Assembly: GCF_900177815.1 (NCBI RefSeq)
Contig: NZ_FXAZ01000002.1
Span: 1-64,000 of the forward strand
DNA from: Paenibacillus aquistagni
GTDB taxonomy: Bacteria > Bacillota > Bacilli > Paenibacillales > Paenibacillaceae
Reading direction: 5' to 3'
Length of the DNA: 64,000 nucleotides
Numbering within the stretch: the first letter of the stretch is position 1; every line of letters begins with the position of its first letter. Positions 25,379 to 35,444 of this stretch are shown piece after piece. The notes beneath the pieces were generated by a model that worked only from the letters and a program-made list of their open reading frames with translations, searched no databases and was not told the DNA's origin. Both the position numbers and the translations under genes were made by a program.

Positions 25379-28377
25379 CGGAATACGACCTTGGCAGGGT
25401 TCTTCAATCTCATCAGCAAAAAGGGTATGTTGCGCTCATTCTTCATGCTCATCTGCCCTATGTGCGTCATCTTAAGCCAGATGATTTGATGGAGGAGCGC
25501 TGGTTTTTCGAGGCCATGACAGAGACTTATCTGCCGTTGCTTGATGTCTTTTGGCGGCTTAAGCAAGAGCAGATCCCCTTTCGCATGACCATCAGCATGA
25601 GTCCAACCTTGTTAGCGCTTATGGAAGATCCGTTAATGCAGGAACGTTATGCTGCACATTTGACCAAAGGCTTAGCACTTGCGGAGCAAGAGCTGCGGCG
25701 AACTGCTCATGAGACTGTATTTCACGAGACGGCCAAGATGTATCATCGACGGTGGTCCTTATGGCTGGAGAGATACCAGGGGCTTGAGTGCAATCTTATT
25801 CCAGCGTTCAGGCGGCTGCAGGAGGATGGCTTCATCGAGATTATGACCTGCTCGGCTACTCATGCCTTTTTGCCTTTTATCAAACATCCAACACTCGCCC
25901 ACGCCCAGATTGAGGTCGGCTGCCAAGAGTATGAACGGCACTTTGGCATAAGGCCTCGCGGAATGTGGCTTCCCGAATGCGCGTACTCAGAGGAGCTCGC
26001 CTCCATGCTCACTGCATGCGGCATTCAATACATAGTTATCGACCACCATGCACTTCGGTTGTCAAGTTCCAAGGCTGCAGCGGCATACACGCCTGTCCAA
26101 GCCCAAGCTTCGCCTGTAACGGCCTTTGCCAGAGACCCGTATTCTTCAGAACAAGTATGGAGCAGCCATGAGGGATACCCCGGAGATCCTGACTACCGGG
26201 AATACTACCGGGATATTGGATATGATCTTGGCTGGCACGATGAGGACGAATGGTCGTATATTAAGCCATTTTTGCTCTCTGACGGCACAAGGATAAATAC
26301 AGGGATCAAGTACTACCGAGTAAGTGCTGCCGGACAGCACAAGCAGCCTTACGTCGAGGCGTGGGCTCAAGCAAAAGCAGCCTCGCATGCGAAGCATTTT
26401 TTGGATAGCCGTGCTGTTCAGTTGAGCAGCTCAGCTTCAGATTCACCTGCCCCGCCGATCATCGTATGTCCTTATGATGCTGAGCTATTCGGTCATTGGT
26501 GGTATGAAGGCCCTCTCTGGATCGAAGCTTTGTTCCGCGAGATGCATCGCCGGCAGCAGAGTGACAAGACGTCCTTTTCCTTGATCGCGCCCATCGATTA
26601 CCTTCAAGAGCAGCATCCCATTGAGCGATCCGTGATTCCTACCAGCAGCTGGGGCCGCGGAGGTTATGGAGAGGTCTGGCTTCAAGAACAAAATGATTGG
26701 ATCTACAAGCATCTTCATCAGACCGAAGAACGCCTGCTACAACACTTCAGACGAATGGAGAAGCAGTCTGAATGGGGGTTCTCCTTGCTGCAGGACCGAA
26801 TTCGCGCTCAAGCTCTCCGTGAGCTTTTCTTAGCACAGAGCAGCGATTGGGCGTTTATCATTGATGCCGATACGGTACCTTCCTATGCAACCGAACGAAC
26901 CAAGCAGCATCTCTTACGCTGCAACTCCTTGCTGGATATGCTTGATTCTGGCGTATATGACGAGGTCATCCTTCACGCCATGGAAGCAGAAGTCCCATGC
27001 TTCCCTGCCCTTCAACAATCGCTTCAAAATCTATATCATGCTGGGTTAGGCCATCCGCAAGATGATCGCGATGGAGAACGATATGTCTTGCGGGACATCG
27101 AGCAGCAGGGGATCTCGCTTCAGCAGCGGCAGCGAAAGCCACCGTGCCCGCAGCACGAAGCCTATCCGCCATTCAAGCGAGTGCTGATGCTTGCTTGGGA
27201 ATATCCGCCGCTTGTTGTTGGGGGACTATCTCGTGCTGTGTATGATCTGTCACGGCATCTGGTTCATCAGCAGTGCGAGGTTCATGTGCTTACCCGCTCT
27301 GTTCCTGATTGTGCTGCTTATGAATGCATGGAAGGGGTCCATGTCTATCGTGTTCCGCTTCCGACTAGCGTCAGCTCCATTCAATTCATGGATTGGGTGC
27401 TTCAGATGAATATCGCTCTTGCGGAAGCTTGTGATGAGTTGATTCAAGCGGGATATGTGTTTGATTTCGTCCATGCCCATGACTGGCTTGTGTATGGCGC
27501 AGCCAAGAGCATCAAGGAGCTGTATCAGCTTCCTCTGATCTCTACCATCCACGCAACCGAGCACGGCCGCAATCACGGCACGATTACGAACGAGCTTCAG
27601 CAGCGCATTCATGAGCTGGAATGGTCTTTAGCCAATGAATCTGAAGAAGTCATCGTTTGCAGCCAAGCCATGGTCGAAGAGATCGAGAAGCTTTTCCACG
27701 TGCCCGAGCAGCATATCCATTTGATTCCAAACGGGGTGGAATGCCGCTTGCAGGAAAGCTCTATCTATAACATAAGCCGTATGCCTACACAGGAGCTTCA
27801 GCACTTTCGCGCACAATACGCTGCTCCTGATGAGCCCATTCTCTTTTTTATCGGGCGCTTGGTATATGAGAAAGGCATCCATGTTCTGCTTCACGCACTC
27901 CCTCTCGTTCAACAAACGATACCGAAGGTGAAGCTTATTATCGCCGGAACAGGGCCCATGATGAATGAACTGAAGTCGATCATCGCATCTCTCCAACTAG
28001 ATGGAGCTGTCCACCTAACCGGATTCGTTGACGATGAGGTCAGAGAGAATCTATTTTTCATTGCCGATGTTTGTGTCTTTCCAAGCTTATACGAGCCATT
28101 TGGCATCGTGGCCTTAGAAGCCATGGGGGCGGGCATTCCAGTCGTTGTATCCGATACGGGGGGGCTTGCTGAGATTATCGACCATGGGGTAGACGGATTC
28201 AAGGCGCTTCCTGGACACACGGAATCATTGTCTTGGCATATGGCAGAGCTGCTCAGCAACCGTGAGCTTGGTCAGCAATTTGCCAGTCAAGCGCTGCACA
28301 AAGTGAGAACAAAGTACGACTGGAACACGATCGCATTAACGACTAGATATGTTTATGAAAGGGTGATCGCTCAATGA
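25375..28377 (+). CDS. GH57 (DUF1957 type) and GT4 glycosyltransferase fusion
   Basis: A 1000-residue two-enzyme protein. The N-terminal part (about 15-560) is a GH57 domain of the branching-enzyme type: LILHAHLPYVRH, the catalytic-Glu motif MWLPECAY near 200, and CPYDAELFGHWWYEG near 365-380 with the probable catalytic Asp. A linker follows. From about 600 is a GT4 glycosyltransferase: LMLAWEYPPLVVGGL, VHAHDW, IGRLVYEKGIHVLL, and the EPFGIVALE nucleotide-sugar motif near 906-914. WEYPP and VGGL resemble glycogen synthases of the GT4 and GT5 type. The likely role is chain elongation and branching of an alpha-1,4-glucan in one polypeptide. It overlaps its neighbours on both sides by ATGA. Confidence 0.88.
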   Translation: MTEYDLGRVLQSHQQKGYVALILHAHLPYVRHLKPDDLMEERWFFEAMTETYLPLLDVFWRLKQEQIPFRMTISMSPTLLALMEDPLMQERYAAHLTKGLALAEQELRRTAHETVFHETAKMYHRRWSLWLERYQGLECNLIPAFRRLQEDGFIEIMTCSATHAFLPFIKHPTLAHAQIEVGCQEYERHFGIRPRGMWLPECAYSEELASMLTACGIQYIVIDHHALRLSSSKAAAAYTPVQAQASPVTAFARDPYSSEQVWSSHEGYPGDPDYREYYRDIGYDLGWHDEDEWSYIKPFLLSDGTRINTGIKYYRVSAAGQHKQPYVEAWAQAKAASHAKHFLDSRAVQLSSSASDSPAPPIIVCPYDAELFGHWWYEGPLWIEALFREMHRRQQSDKTSFSLIAPIDYLQEQHPIERSVIPTSSWGRGGYGEVWLQEQNDWIYKHLHQTEERLLQHFRRMEKQSEWGFSLLQDRIRAQALRELFLAQSSDWAFIIDADTVPSYATERTKQHLLRCNSLLDMLDSGVYDEVILHAMEAEVPCFPALQQSLQNLYHAGLGHPQDDRDGERYVLRDIEQQGISLQQRQRKPPCPQHEAYPPFKRVLMLAWEYPPLVVGGLSRAVYDLSRHLVHQQCEVHVLTRSVPDCAAYECMEGVHVYRVPLPTSVSSIQFMDWVLQMNIALAEACDELIQAGYVFDFVHAHDWLVYGAAKSIKELYQLPLISTIHATEHGRNHGTITNELQQRIHELEWSLANESEEVIVCSQAMVEEIEKLFHVPEQHIHLIPNGVECRLQESSIYNISRMPTQELQHFRAQYAAPDEPILFFIGRLVYEKGIHVLLHALPLVQQTIPKVKLIIAGTGPMMNELKSIIASLQLDGAVHLTGFVDDEVRENLFFIADVCVFPSLYEPFGIVALEAMGAGIPVVVSDTGGLAEIIDHGVDGFKALPGHTESLSWHMAELLSNRELGQQFASQALHKVRTKYDWNTIALTTRYVYERVIAQ

Positions 28378-30800
28378 AAGCCGTCATTATGGCTGGTGGG
28401 AAAGGTACTCGCCTTCGCCCCCTTACGCTGAATACGCCAAAGCCAATGGTACCCCTCTTGAATCGACCTTGCATGGAATACATCATTGAGCTGTTGAAGC
28501 GGCACGACATTCATCAGATCGCGGTCACCGTTCAATACTTGCCTGAAGTGATTCGCAACCACTTCGGCGATGGATCTGCTTACGGCGTAGAGCTGTATTA
28601 TGCGGAGGAAGATACTCCCCTAGGAACCGCCGGCAGCATCAAGAACGCCGCTGAATTCCTTGATGAGACGTTCATTGTGATTAGCGGCGATGCACTAACC
28701 GACTTTAATCTAAGACAGGCAATTGATTATCACAAGGACAAGGATGCGCTTGCGACCATGGTTCTGACGCAGGTTGATTCTCCACTTGAATATGGCGTCG
28801 TCATGACAGATGAGAGCGGCAGAGTCACTCGTTTTCTAGAGAAGCCGAGCTGGAGTGAAGTATTCAGCGATACCGTCAATACGGGCATCTATGTGCTGGA
28901 ACCCGAGATTCTAGATTGGATTCCAGCAAATTGCTCTTATGATTTCAGCCTGAATCTGTTCCCCGAGCTGCTATCAAACAACAAGGCGCTTTACGGATAT
29001 GTAGCAGAAGGCTATTGGTCGGATATTGGCAATCTTCAGCAGTATCGCAAGTCACAATTCGATATGCTTGATGGTCATGTGCATGTGCCTATCCAAGCCA
29101 ATGAGATTATGCCCAAAGTCTTCATTGAACCTGATGTCTTGCTGCCTTCCACCCTTCATGTACAAGGTCCAGCATACATTGGCGCTGGCTCAAGCCTGCA
29201 TCCGATGAGCAAGATTGGCCCTTATACCGTCTTAGGAAAAGGCAACTCCGTGCTTGCTTCTGCTGGCCTTGAGCGCACGATCGCTTGGAACGGCAACTAT
29301 ATCGGAGAAGGAGCCGAGCTGCAAGAGACGCTGCTGATGGACCGTACTGTGGTCGGAAGCTGTGCCCAGCTCCAAGAGGGAGCAGTCATTGGCAGCTCTT
29401 GCACGATTGGCTCCAATGCTTCGATCAAATCCAGCGTAAGGCTGTGGCCGAACAAGACTGTACCCGCCAAAGGCATTGTTCATACTTCAATGATCTGGAC
29501 AGAGCCGACGAATAAGTCCTTCTTTCAAAGCAAAGGCGTAATTGGCATCCCCAATATGGAGCTTCATCCTGAACGTGTCAGCCGTTTGGCAGAGGCATAT
29601 GGTTCAACGCTCAGAGCAGCAGCGCCTGTACTGATTGCCGCTTCGCCCCATCCTTATTGCGAGCTATTGAAGCATGCGGCTGGCAGCGGTCTTCGTACGG
29701 TGGGCATTCATGTGCTCGATCTGGGCTGCGCCTCAGAGGAGGTCACTCGTTATGCCGTGCAGCATCATCAAGGCCAAGGCGCGATCCACATCTCGCTGAC
29801 CGAATCCGCCACTTCGCCTGAGGTGCTTATTCAATGGATGGATGAGCAGGGCAAGCCGATAGCGAAGTCCATGGAACGAAAGCTAGAGAACGCCTATTAC
29901 CAAGAGGACTATCCGCGGATGCCTTGGAATCGAATCGGCGCTTACCGAGCCTATCAGCATGCCGATGAAGATTATCTGAAGGCGCTTGAGGCGCATGTGG
30001 ACTTTGCCAAGATCCGTGAAGCCAATCTCCGTTATGTGCTGCATCTTAGCTCGCGGCAAGAGCATCCATTGATTAAGCGGTGGACAGAGCTTGTGGGCGG
30101 TACAGGACTCCTGACTCAGCATACCCATGAGCCCGAGCTTAACATTTTGGAAATTGTGCACCACACCCATGCGGACCTAGGAATCTTTCTTGAAGAGGAT
30201 AGCCAGTTGTCGCTCATTACCCCATCTGGCCATATACTGAATGATGATCAAATGATTGCCCTAATCATGACAGCCATTGCTTCCTCTGCGCCTAACGCGG
30301 TGCTTGGCGTGCCATCCAGCATGCTTGGAAGCATCCCTTCTTCATTACAAGCCAATACCGTGCAGGTAAGGCGGACGAAGGAGTCCTTGCGCAGCATAAT
30401 GGAGGACACCACCGGACTGCCATTCTCCCCTTTTGCATACCGATTATATGCATTAAGCCTGATTCTCTACTATATGGCCAATGCGAGAATAGGGCTGGAT
30501 ACCATTGCCGAGATGCATCCCTATGGCTACACCGCTAAGGAAGAAGTCATTTGCAGTTGGAATGAAAAAGGGGCATTGATGAGAGAACTGATGACTTGGG
30601 TCCGTTCTTCGGGTCAAGAAGCGGAACTGATGGATGGCATTCGCATTCAAACTGCCGAAGGCTCTGTACTGATTCTGCCAGATCAAGATGAGCCGCTGTT
30701 CCAGGTGTTTGCTCAATCCGACAGCACTGCGCAAGCTAAGCTTCTGGCCCACAGCTATGCTTCACTGATCAATCAATCCCACCAACAGCTAAGGAAGTGA
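28374..30800 (+). CDS. Sugar-1-phosphate nucleotidyltransferase with degenerate phosphomannomutase-like domain
   Basis: 808 residues. N-terminal nucleotidyltransferase (1-235): GGKGTRLRPLTL, GTAGSIKNA, VISGDALTDF, FLEKPSW. A left-handed beta-helix of hexapeptide repeats follows (about 250-375). The C-terminal part (about 385-800) has the outline of a phosphohexomutase, as in bacterial GMPPase/PMM fusions. However the phosphoserine loop TASHNP is replaced by ISLTESATS near 470, and the metal loop DGDGDR by HADLGIFLEED near 598. I infer that the transferase is active (NDP-glucose or GDP-mannose) and the mutase part is inactive or regulatory. It is coupled to the GH57-GT4 gene, so it could supply the donor sugar. 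Confidence 0.85.
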   Translation: MKAVIMAGGKGTRLRPLTLNTPKPMVPLLNRPCMEYIIELLKRHDIHQIAVTVQYLPEVIRNHFGDGSAYGVELYYAEEDTPLGTAGSIKNAAEFLDETFIVISGDALTDFNLRQAIDYHKDKDALATMVLTQVDSPLEYGVVMTDESGRVTRFLEKPSWSEVFSDTVNTGIYVLEPEILDWIPANCSYDFSLNLFPELLSNNKALYGYVAEGYWSDIGNLQQYRKSQFDMLDGHVHVPIQANEIMPKVFIEPDVLLPSTLHVQGPAYIGAGSSLHPMSKIGPYTVLGKGNSVLASAGLERTIAWNGNYIGEGAELQETLLMDRTVVGSCAQLQEGAVIGSSCTIGSNASIKSSVRLWPNKTVPAKGIVHTSMIWTEPTNKSFFQSKGVIGIPNMELHPERVSRLAEAYGSTLRAAAPVLIAASPHPYCELLKHAAGSGLRTVGIHVLDLGCASEEVTRYAVQHHQGQGAIHISLTESATSPEVLIQWMDEQGKPIAKSMERKLENAYYQEDYPRMPWNRIGAYRAYQHADEDYLKALEAHVDFAKIREANLRYVLHLSSRQEHPLIKRWTELVGGTGLLTQHTHEPELNILEIVHHTHADLGIFLEEDSQLSLITPSGHILNDDQMIALIMTAIASSAPNAVLGVPSSMLGSIPSSLQANTVQVRRTKESLRSIMEDTTGLPFSPFAYRLYALSLILYYMANARIGLDTIAEMHPYGYTAKEEVICSWNEKGALMRELMTWVRSSGQEAELMDGIRIQTAEGSVLILPDQDEPLFQVFAQSDSTAQAKLLAHSYASLINQSHQQLRK

Positions 30801-30804
30801 TAAG

Positions 30805-32838
30805 GTGCCGCGTTACCTTGTCGTAGGCAACGGAAAATGTCTAGTGAACTTGGATCAGCACGCCTACATTCGTGATCTGTATTTTCCCTACGTCGGACAA
30901 CTGAATCACGTCGGCGGTTATTCTTGCCGATTAGGCGTATGGGTGGAGGGCTCCTTTCGCTGGCTTGACGATTCCAAATGGGAGCGAACGCTTGGTTATG
31001 TTCAGGAGTCGCTCGTGACGGAGGTTATTGCTTACCATCCAGAGCTTCAGATTACACTGACGATGAATGACGCCGTCCATCAGCGAGAGCCAATCTATAT
31101 GAAGCGAGTCTCCGTGACGAACCATGCTGATCACGAAAGGGAAATTCGTCTATTTTTCCACCAAGATCTGGCTATCAATGAGACCGAGGTAGGCGATACC
31201 GCTGTCTACTACCCTGAGAACCACACCGTGTACCACTATAAGAAGGATTGCTACTTTATGTTCAATGCATGCACGGATCAGCCCCTCGCTTCTCATATGC
31301 TCGATCCATTAGGGGATGAACTGCCTGCTTTGGAAGGCATTTTTGAGTTTACAACGGGCATCAAGCGTTTTCACCATGCTGAGGGCACCTTTAGAGACGC
31401 CGAGGATGGGAGCCTCATGATGAACCCTATCGCCCAAGGCTCTGTGGACAGCACGATCAGCATTCGCGCATGGTGCCCAGCACAAGCGAGCTCGACGCAT
31501 TATTACTGGTTTGCGGCAGGGCACCACTTATATGAAGTCAAACGACTGGATCAATACGTACGCGATAGTCATCCGGGACGCTTAATCGATCGGGTGGAAA
31601 CGTACTGGAGAAGATGGGTCAACAAGAAGAACCCTGACTTTGCTGATCTTGATCCTGCACTCATTCGACTTTACAAGCACAGTCTGCTGATGGTGCGTAC
31701 CCAAACGGATGCGAACGGGGCTATCATTGCAGCCAATGACACCGATATTATGCAGTTCAATCGGGATCATTACAGCTACATGTGGCCGCGGGACGGCGCT
31801 TTAGTCGCGATGGCGATGTCCTCTGCCGGCTATCATGGCATGATCGCCCCCTTCTTTCGCTTCTGCGAAAGAGCGCTGACGGATGAAGGATATTTGAAGC
31901 ACAAATATAATCCGGACGGAACGGTCGGCTCAAGCTGGCATCCTTATCTTCATGACGGCAAGCCCCAGCTTCCGATTCAAGAGGATGAGACCGCACTCGT
32001 GCTGCATGCGCTCTGGCACGACTACAGCTGCCACGGCGATATCGAGCTGGCGCAGTCCTTATATCCCTCGTTCATTCGCAAGGCAGCCCGCTTTCTCCTC
32101 CACTATCAGGAGGATCGGCTCCATCTTCCGCTGCCTAGCTATGATCTGTGGGAGGAGCGCTACGGCATCTTCACCTTTACCGCCTCTGCGGTCTATGGCG
32201 GCTTGCTGGCCGCTTCGCGCTTCGCTGCTCTCTTTGGCGACGACGTTCGTGCTGAACGATATCTTCACGGCGCGGAGCGCATCAAGCATGGCATTCTCAC
32301 CCATCTGTGGAATGCGGAGCAGCAATCTTTTGCTAGAGGATTGTATCGCAAGGATGGACAATGGCTGCAGGATATGACGGAGGAAAGCAGCATCTTCGGC
32401 ATCTATGCCTTCGGTGTCCTTCCCGCTTCCGATGCTCGTGTCAGCTCCACGATGCAGCGCCTGCGTGCAAGGCTGAAGAATAAGATGAGCGTCGGCGGCA
32501 TTGCACGCTACACGCAGGATTATTACTTCCAGCGCTGTCAAGAGATTGATACAGCGCCTGGGAATCCATGGATCATCTGCACCTTATGGTTCGCCTCTCA
32601 TGAGATCGAAGTAGCCAGCACGCTGACCGAGCTCGCTTCTCCACTGGAGACACTGCGCTGGGTCGAGCGCCACAGCCTGCCTGGCGGAGTACTCTCTGAG
32701 CAGCTTGATCCCTATACAGGAGCACCCGTATCGGTCGCTCCTCTCACATGGTCCCATGCTACCTATGTGGATACCGTGCTTAAGTATATCGCGAAGTATC
32801 GGGAGCTGGAGAAGGCTGCCAACGCATCTTGCCCCTAG
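30805..32838 (+). CDS. GH15 glucoamylase-like hydrolase
   Basis: 677 residues without a signal peptide, so cytoplasmic. The N-terminal super-beta-sandwich domain (about 1-270) is followed by an (alpha/alpha)6 catalytic domain. That has YMWPRDGAL near 326, YDLWEERYG near 446 with the probable general acid, DTAPGNPWIICTLW, and PGGVLSEQLDP near 631 with the probable base. It releases glucose from alpha-glucan ends, or cleaves a disaccharide such as trehalose in some clades. The start is GTG four bases after the preceding stop, with AAGTGATAAGG as a weak ribosome site. It is the last gene of the operon and ends in a strong terminator. Confidence 0.92.
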   Translation: MPRYLVVGNGKCLVNLDQHAYIRDLYFPYVGQLNHVGGYSCRLGVWVEGSFRWLDDSKWERTLGYVQESLVTEVIAYHPELQITLTMNDAVHQREPIYMKRVSVTNHADHEREIRLFFHQDLAINETEVGDTAVYYPENHTVYHYKKDCYFMFNACTDQPLASHMLDPLGDELPALEGIFEFTTGIKRFHHAEGTFRDAEDGSLMMNPIAQGSVDSTISIRAWCPAQASSTHYYWFAAGHHLYEVKRLDQYVRDSHPGRLIDRVETYWRRWVNKKNPDFADLDPALIRLYKHSLLMVRTQTDANGAIIAANDTDIMQFNRDHYSYMWPRDGALVAMAMSSAGYHGMIAPFFRFCERALTDEGYLKHKYNPDGTVGSSWHPYLHDGKPQLPIQEDETALVLHALWHDYSCHGDIELAQSLYPSFIRKAARFLLHYQEDRLHLPLPSYDLWEERYGIFTFTASAVYGGLLAASRFAALFGDDVRAERYLHGAERIKHGILTHLWNAEQQSFARGLYRKDGQWLQDMTEESSIFGIYAFGVLPASDARVSSTMQRLRARLKNKMSVGGIARYTQDYYFQRCQEIDTAPGNPWIICTLWFASHEIEVASTLTELASPLETLRWVERHSLPGGVLSEQLDPYTGAPVSVAPLTWSHATYVDTVLKYIAKYRELEKAANASCP

Positions 32839-32887
32839 ATCAGCTCGACACGCCAATCAAGATCAGGCAGCTTGCAGCCTTACAATA

Positions 32888-32953
32888 AAACACCTTCAAG
32901 CTTATCTTCCTATCCATCGATAGGGGAGAACAATCGCTTGAAGGTGTTTTGTC
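32888..32953. terminator. Terminator of the alpha-glucan operon
   Basis: A long stem CACCTTCAAGC / GCTTGAAGGTG flanked by A4 and T4, with an inner hairpin CCTATC/GATAGG. It acts for both the operon and the convergent peroxiredoxin gene. Confidence 0.88.
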
Positions 32954-33017
32954 TGTTCACGAATTACCTGATTAAAGACACAATCTGTCTGTTTCATCCA
33001 GGCTATGGATATTGGGT

Positions 33018-33563
33018 TTATGCATTCAAGTTCTTATCGCCAGGCTTCCAGTTGATTGGGCATAGTCCGCCTGACTGCAGCGCCTGCAGCACGCGCAGCG
33101 TCTCTTCTACAGATCGGCCAACATTATTATGATTGACAACCTGATACTTCAGCTCCCCCTCTGGGTCAATAATGAACAATCCGCGAAGGGCTACTCCCTC
33201 TTCTTCAATTAATACACCGTAATCGCGTGCCACATTCTTCGTGATATCTGAAGCCAGAGGGAAGCTCAGCTTGCCTAGTCCATTATTCTCAATCGGCGTA
33301 TTGATCCATGCCTTGTGACTGTGAATAGAATCCACGGACACCCCTAATACTTCTGTATCAAGCTTCTTGAATTCATCATAAGCCATACTCAAGGCTGTGA
33401 TCTCTGTTGGGCATACAAAAGTAAAGTCTAGCGGGTAAAAGAACAGCACGAGCCATTTACCACGATAATCGGACAGCTGAGCAGCGCCAAAGCTTTGTCC
33501 ATCTCCAGATGCGGTCTCCATATTAAAGTCTGGAGCCGGTCTTCCAACTAATCGTTCTGCCAT
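33018..33563 (-). CDS. 2-Cys peroxiredoxin (AhpC/Prx1 type)
   Basis: 181 residues. Reduces hydrogen peroxide and organic peroxides in the cytoplasm. Peroxidatic Cys51 is in FTFVCPTE and resolving Cys168 in GGLCPINW, the typical 2-Cys pair. The start at 33563 is set by GGAGG 9 bases upstream. Longer in-frame starts lack this. No ahpF partner is near, so thioredoxin is the likely reductant. I see no clear PerR box in the 200-base upstream region. Confidence 0.94.
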   Translation of the reverse strand: MAERLVGRPAPDFNMETASGDGQSFGAAQLSDYRGKWLVLFFYPLDFTFVCPTEITALSMAYDEFKKLDTEVLGVSVDSIHSHKAWINTPIENNGLGKLSFPLASDITKNVARDYGVLIEEEGVALRGLFIIDPEGELKYQVVNHNNVGRSVEETLRVLQALQSGGLCPINWKPGDKNLNA

Positions 33564-33784
33564 TATATTGGCCTCCTTCATTATGTACACAATTGCAAAG
33601 GTAACAAGAGAACAAGGTGAATCGTGAAACGAAAGGCCGGATTATCACTTTGCCATCATCATTGCGTTGCTGATCCGTTATGTTCTATGAATTATTCTTC
33701 CACATTTCCTAAAATCGATAACATGAACAAGGCTTCGCATCAACTTCAACTGCTTCTTCATGAACCACTTTCTGCTTGCTTCGC

Positions 33785-34075
33785 TTAAAGGGGCAGCAGG
33801 CCCTGACGCTCAACTGCCGGCTTGCAAGTGCTGCACACTCCTATAACTCTGCCGTCATTTGTTGCATAGAAGGTGAGCTTCTTACCAGGTTCTTTGCAGC
33901 TTGAGCACTTCTGACCCTTGGATTTCCCTTCATGAGCCGCAGTAGATCTCATCTTCTTGACCTGTGACAGCGATACAACCTTGCTGCCTGCTGATCTCTT
34001 CCTCTTTATACTCGTAGCTGCCACAATGCCGATGAATACGAAGCAAAGCAGCACACCGGCTATCTTCAACATCAT
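33785..34075 (-). CDS. Small membrane-anchored zinc-ribbon-like protein
   Basis: 96 residues. One N-terminal membrane helix (about 3-22) is followed by a basic stretch and two Cys pairs, CSSCKEPGKK and CSTC, 24 residues apart, flanking a short beta-like segment. This suggests a zinc ribbon on the cytoplasmic or outer face. No named family is recognised. Two adjacent ATGs follow GGAAGGAGAG. It is monocistronic. Confidence 0.72.
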   Translation of the reverse strand: MMLKIAGVLLCFVFIGIVAATSIKRKRSAGSKVVSLSQVKKMRSTAAHEGKSKGQKCSSCKEPGKKLTFYATNDGRVIGVCSTCKPAVERQGLLPL

Positions 34076-34152
34076 GCTTGTACTCTCCTTCCTTCCTCCT
34101 TATCATACCTAAAGATCAAGTGAGTTCACAACTTCACAAGCACCAAATACAT

Positions 34153-34213
34153 AAAAAACTGTGCGAACCTAGGGGAACAAGCTCGTTCCTTCCATAAGCC
34201 GCACAGCTTTTTT
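34153..34213. terminator. Bidirectional terminator
   Basis: An outer stem CTGTGCG / CGCACAG flanked by A6 and T7 on the two sides, with an inner GGAAC/GTTCC hairpin. It lies beyond the leuB stop on the minus strand. Confidence 0.82.
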
Positions 34214-34271
34214 CTACTTATTTATATAATCTTCTACTTCCTTATATAATGTTCTACTTATTTATACAGTT
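34212..34271. repeat. Three tandem 20-bp AT-rich repeats
   Basis: Units begin TTCTACTTATTTATATAATC at 34212, with copies at 34232 (three differences) and 34252 (the last copy diverging at its end). It lies between the leuB stop and the terminator. Confidence 0.85.
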
Positions 34272-34349
34272 AAGCGTATCTCAACGAATAAAAAGTTCTT
34301 CTATCCGGCCATTTCCATTGAACTGAAACCGTGTGGGTCTTCCCGCTGC

Positions 34350-35444
34350 TTAAGCCTTCACCTGCAGCTTCGTCAGAGCGTCAACGATCAAGTCACCCAT
34401 CTTGGTCGTACTGATGGCCTGAGCACGATCTGCTGCAATATCGCTTGTACGATGGCCTTCATCCAGCACCTGCTTCACTGCTGCTTCAATGGCGTTCGCT
34501 GCTTCCTCATAACCGAAAGTCAAGCGGTACATAAGGGCAACAGAGAGAATTGTAGCAATTGGATTTGCAATGCCTTGACCCGCAATATCCGGCGCGGAGC
34601 CGTGAACCGGCTCATACAAGCCATAGCTGCCTTCGCCAAGGGAAGCAGATGCCAGCATACCGATCGAGCCAGTCAGCATTGCCGCTTCGTCGCTAAGAAT
34701 ATCGCCAAACATATTTTCCGTCACAATGACATCGAAGCTTGCCGGACGGCGCAGAAGCTGCATAGCGCAGTTGTCAACCAATACATGCTCAAGTTCAACC
34801 TCAGGATATTCCGGTGCAATGCGATTGACCGTTTCACGCCATAAGCGGGAGGTCTCCAATACATTGGCTTTGTCTACAGAAGCAAGACGCTTGGAGCGCT
34901 TCATCGCCACATCAAAGGCTTGGCGAACGATTCGTTCTACTTCGTGTACATTGTATACGCATGTATCAACGGCTTCCTCGCCTTGCTCGCCTTCTCTGCG
35001 GAACTTCTCGCCGAAGTAAATGCCGCCAGTCAGCTCACGCACAACGATCAGATCGGTGCCTTCGAGTACTTCCGGCTTCAATGTAGAAGCTTCCTTCAAG
35101 CAGTCGAATACGACCGCAGGACGAATGTTGGAGAATAGCCCTAAAGCTTTGCGGATGCCTAGAAGTCCAGTCTCAGGACGAAGCTCCTTCGTATTGTTGT
35201 CCCATTTCGGACCGCCAACCGCGCCAAGCAGTACAGCATCTGCTCGCTGGCACATGTCAAGCGTATCCTCTGGAAGCGGCGTCCCTTTTTCATCAATAGC
35301 AATGCCGCCGAACAAGCCATGCTCGAATTCAAACTGAAGTCCGAACAGCTCCTCTGTACTCTTCATTACCTTAATTGCTTCAGCAACCACTTCTGGTCCG
35401 ATTCCGTCCCCTGCAATTACAGCAATCTTCTTCACATCTGCCAT
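34350..35444 (-). CDS. leuB: 3-isopropylmalate dehydrogenase
   Basis: A 364-residue NAD-dependent enzyme of leucine synthesis that oxidises and decarboxylates 3-isopropylmalate. Seen are [32 protein letters not shown], the substrate arginines region and [25 protein letters not shown] precedes the ATG. It lies 3.1 kb downstream of leuA with selD and mnmH between, and a terminator separates it from mnmH. It therefore probably has its own promoter in the 390-base gap. leuC and leuD are not in the window. Confidence 0.97.
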   Translation of the reverse strand: MADVKKIAVIAGDGIGPEVVAEAIKVMKSTEELFGLQFEFEHGLFGGIAIDEKGTPLPEDTLDMCQRADAVLLGAVGGPKWDNNTKELRPETGLLGIRKALGLFSNIRPAVVFDCLKEASTLKPEVLEGTDLIVVRELTGGIYFGEKFRREGEQGEEAVDTCVYNVHEVERIVRQAFDVAMKRSKRLASVDKANVLETSRLWRETVNRIAPEYPEVELEHVLVDNCAMQLLRRPASFDVIVTENMFGDILSDEAAMLTGSIGMLASASLGEGSYGLYEPVHGSAPDIAGQGIANPIATILSVALMYRLTFGYEEAANAIEAAVKQVLDEGHRTSDIAADRAQAISTTKMGDLIVDALTKLQVKA

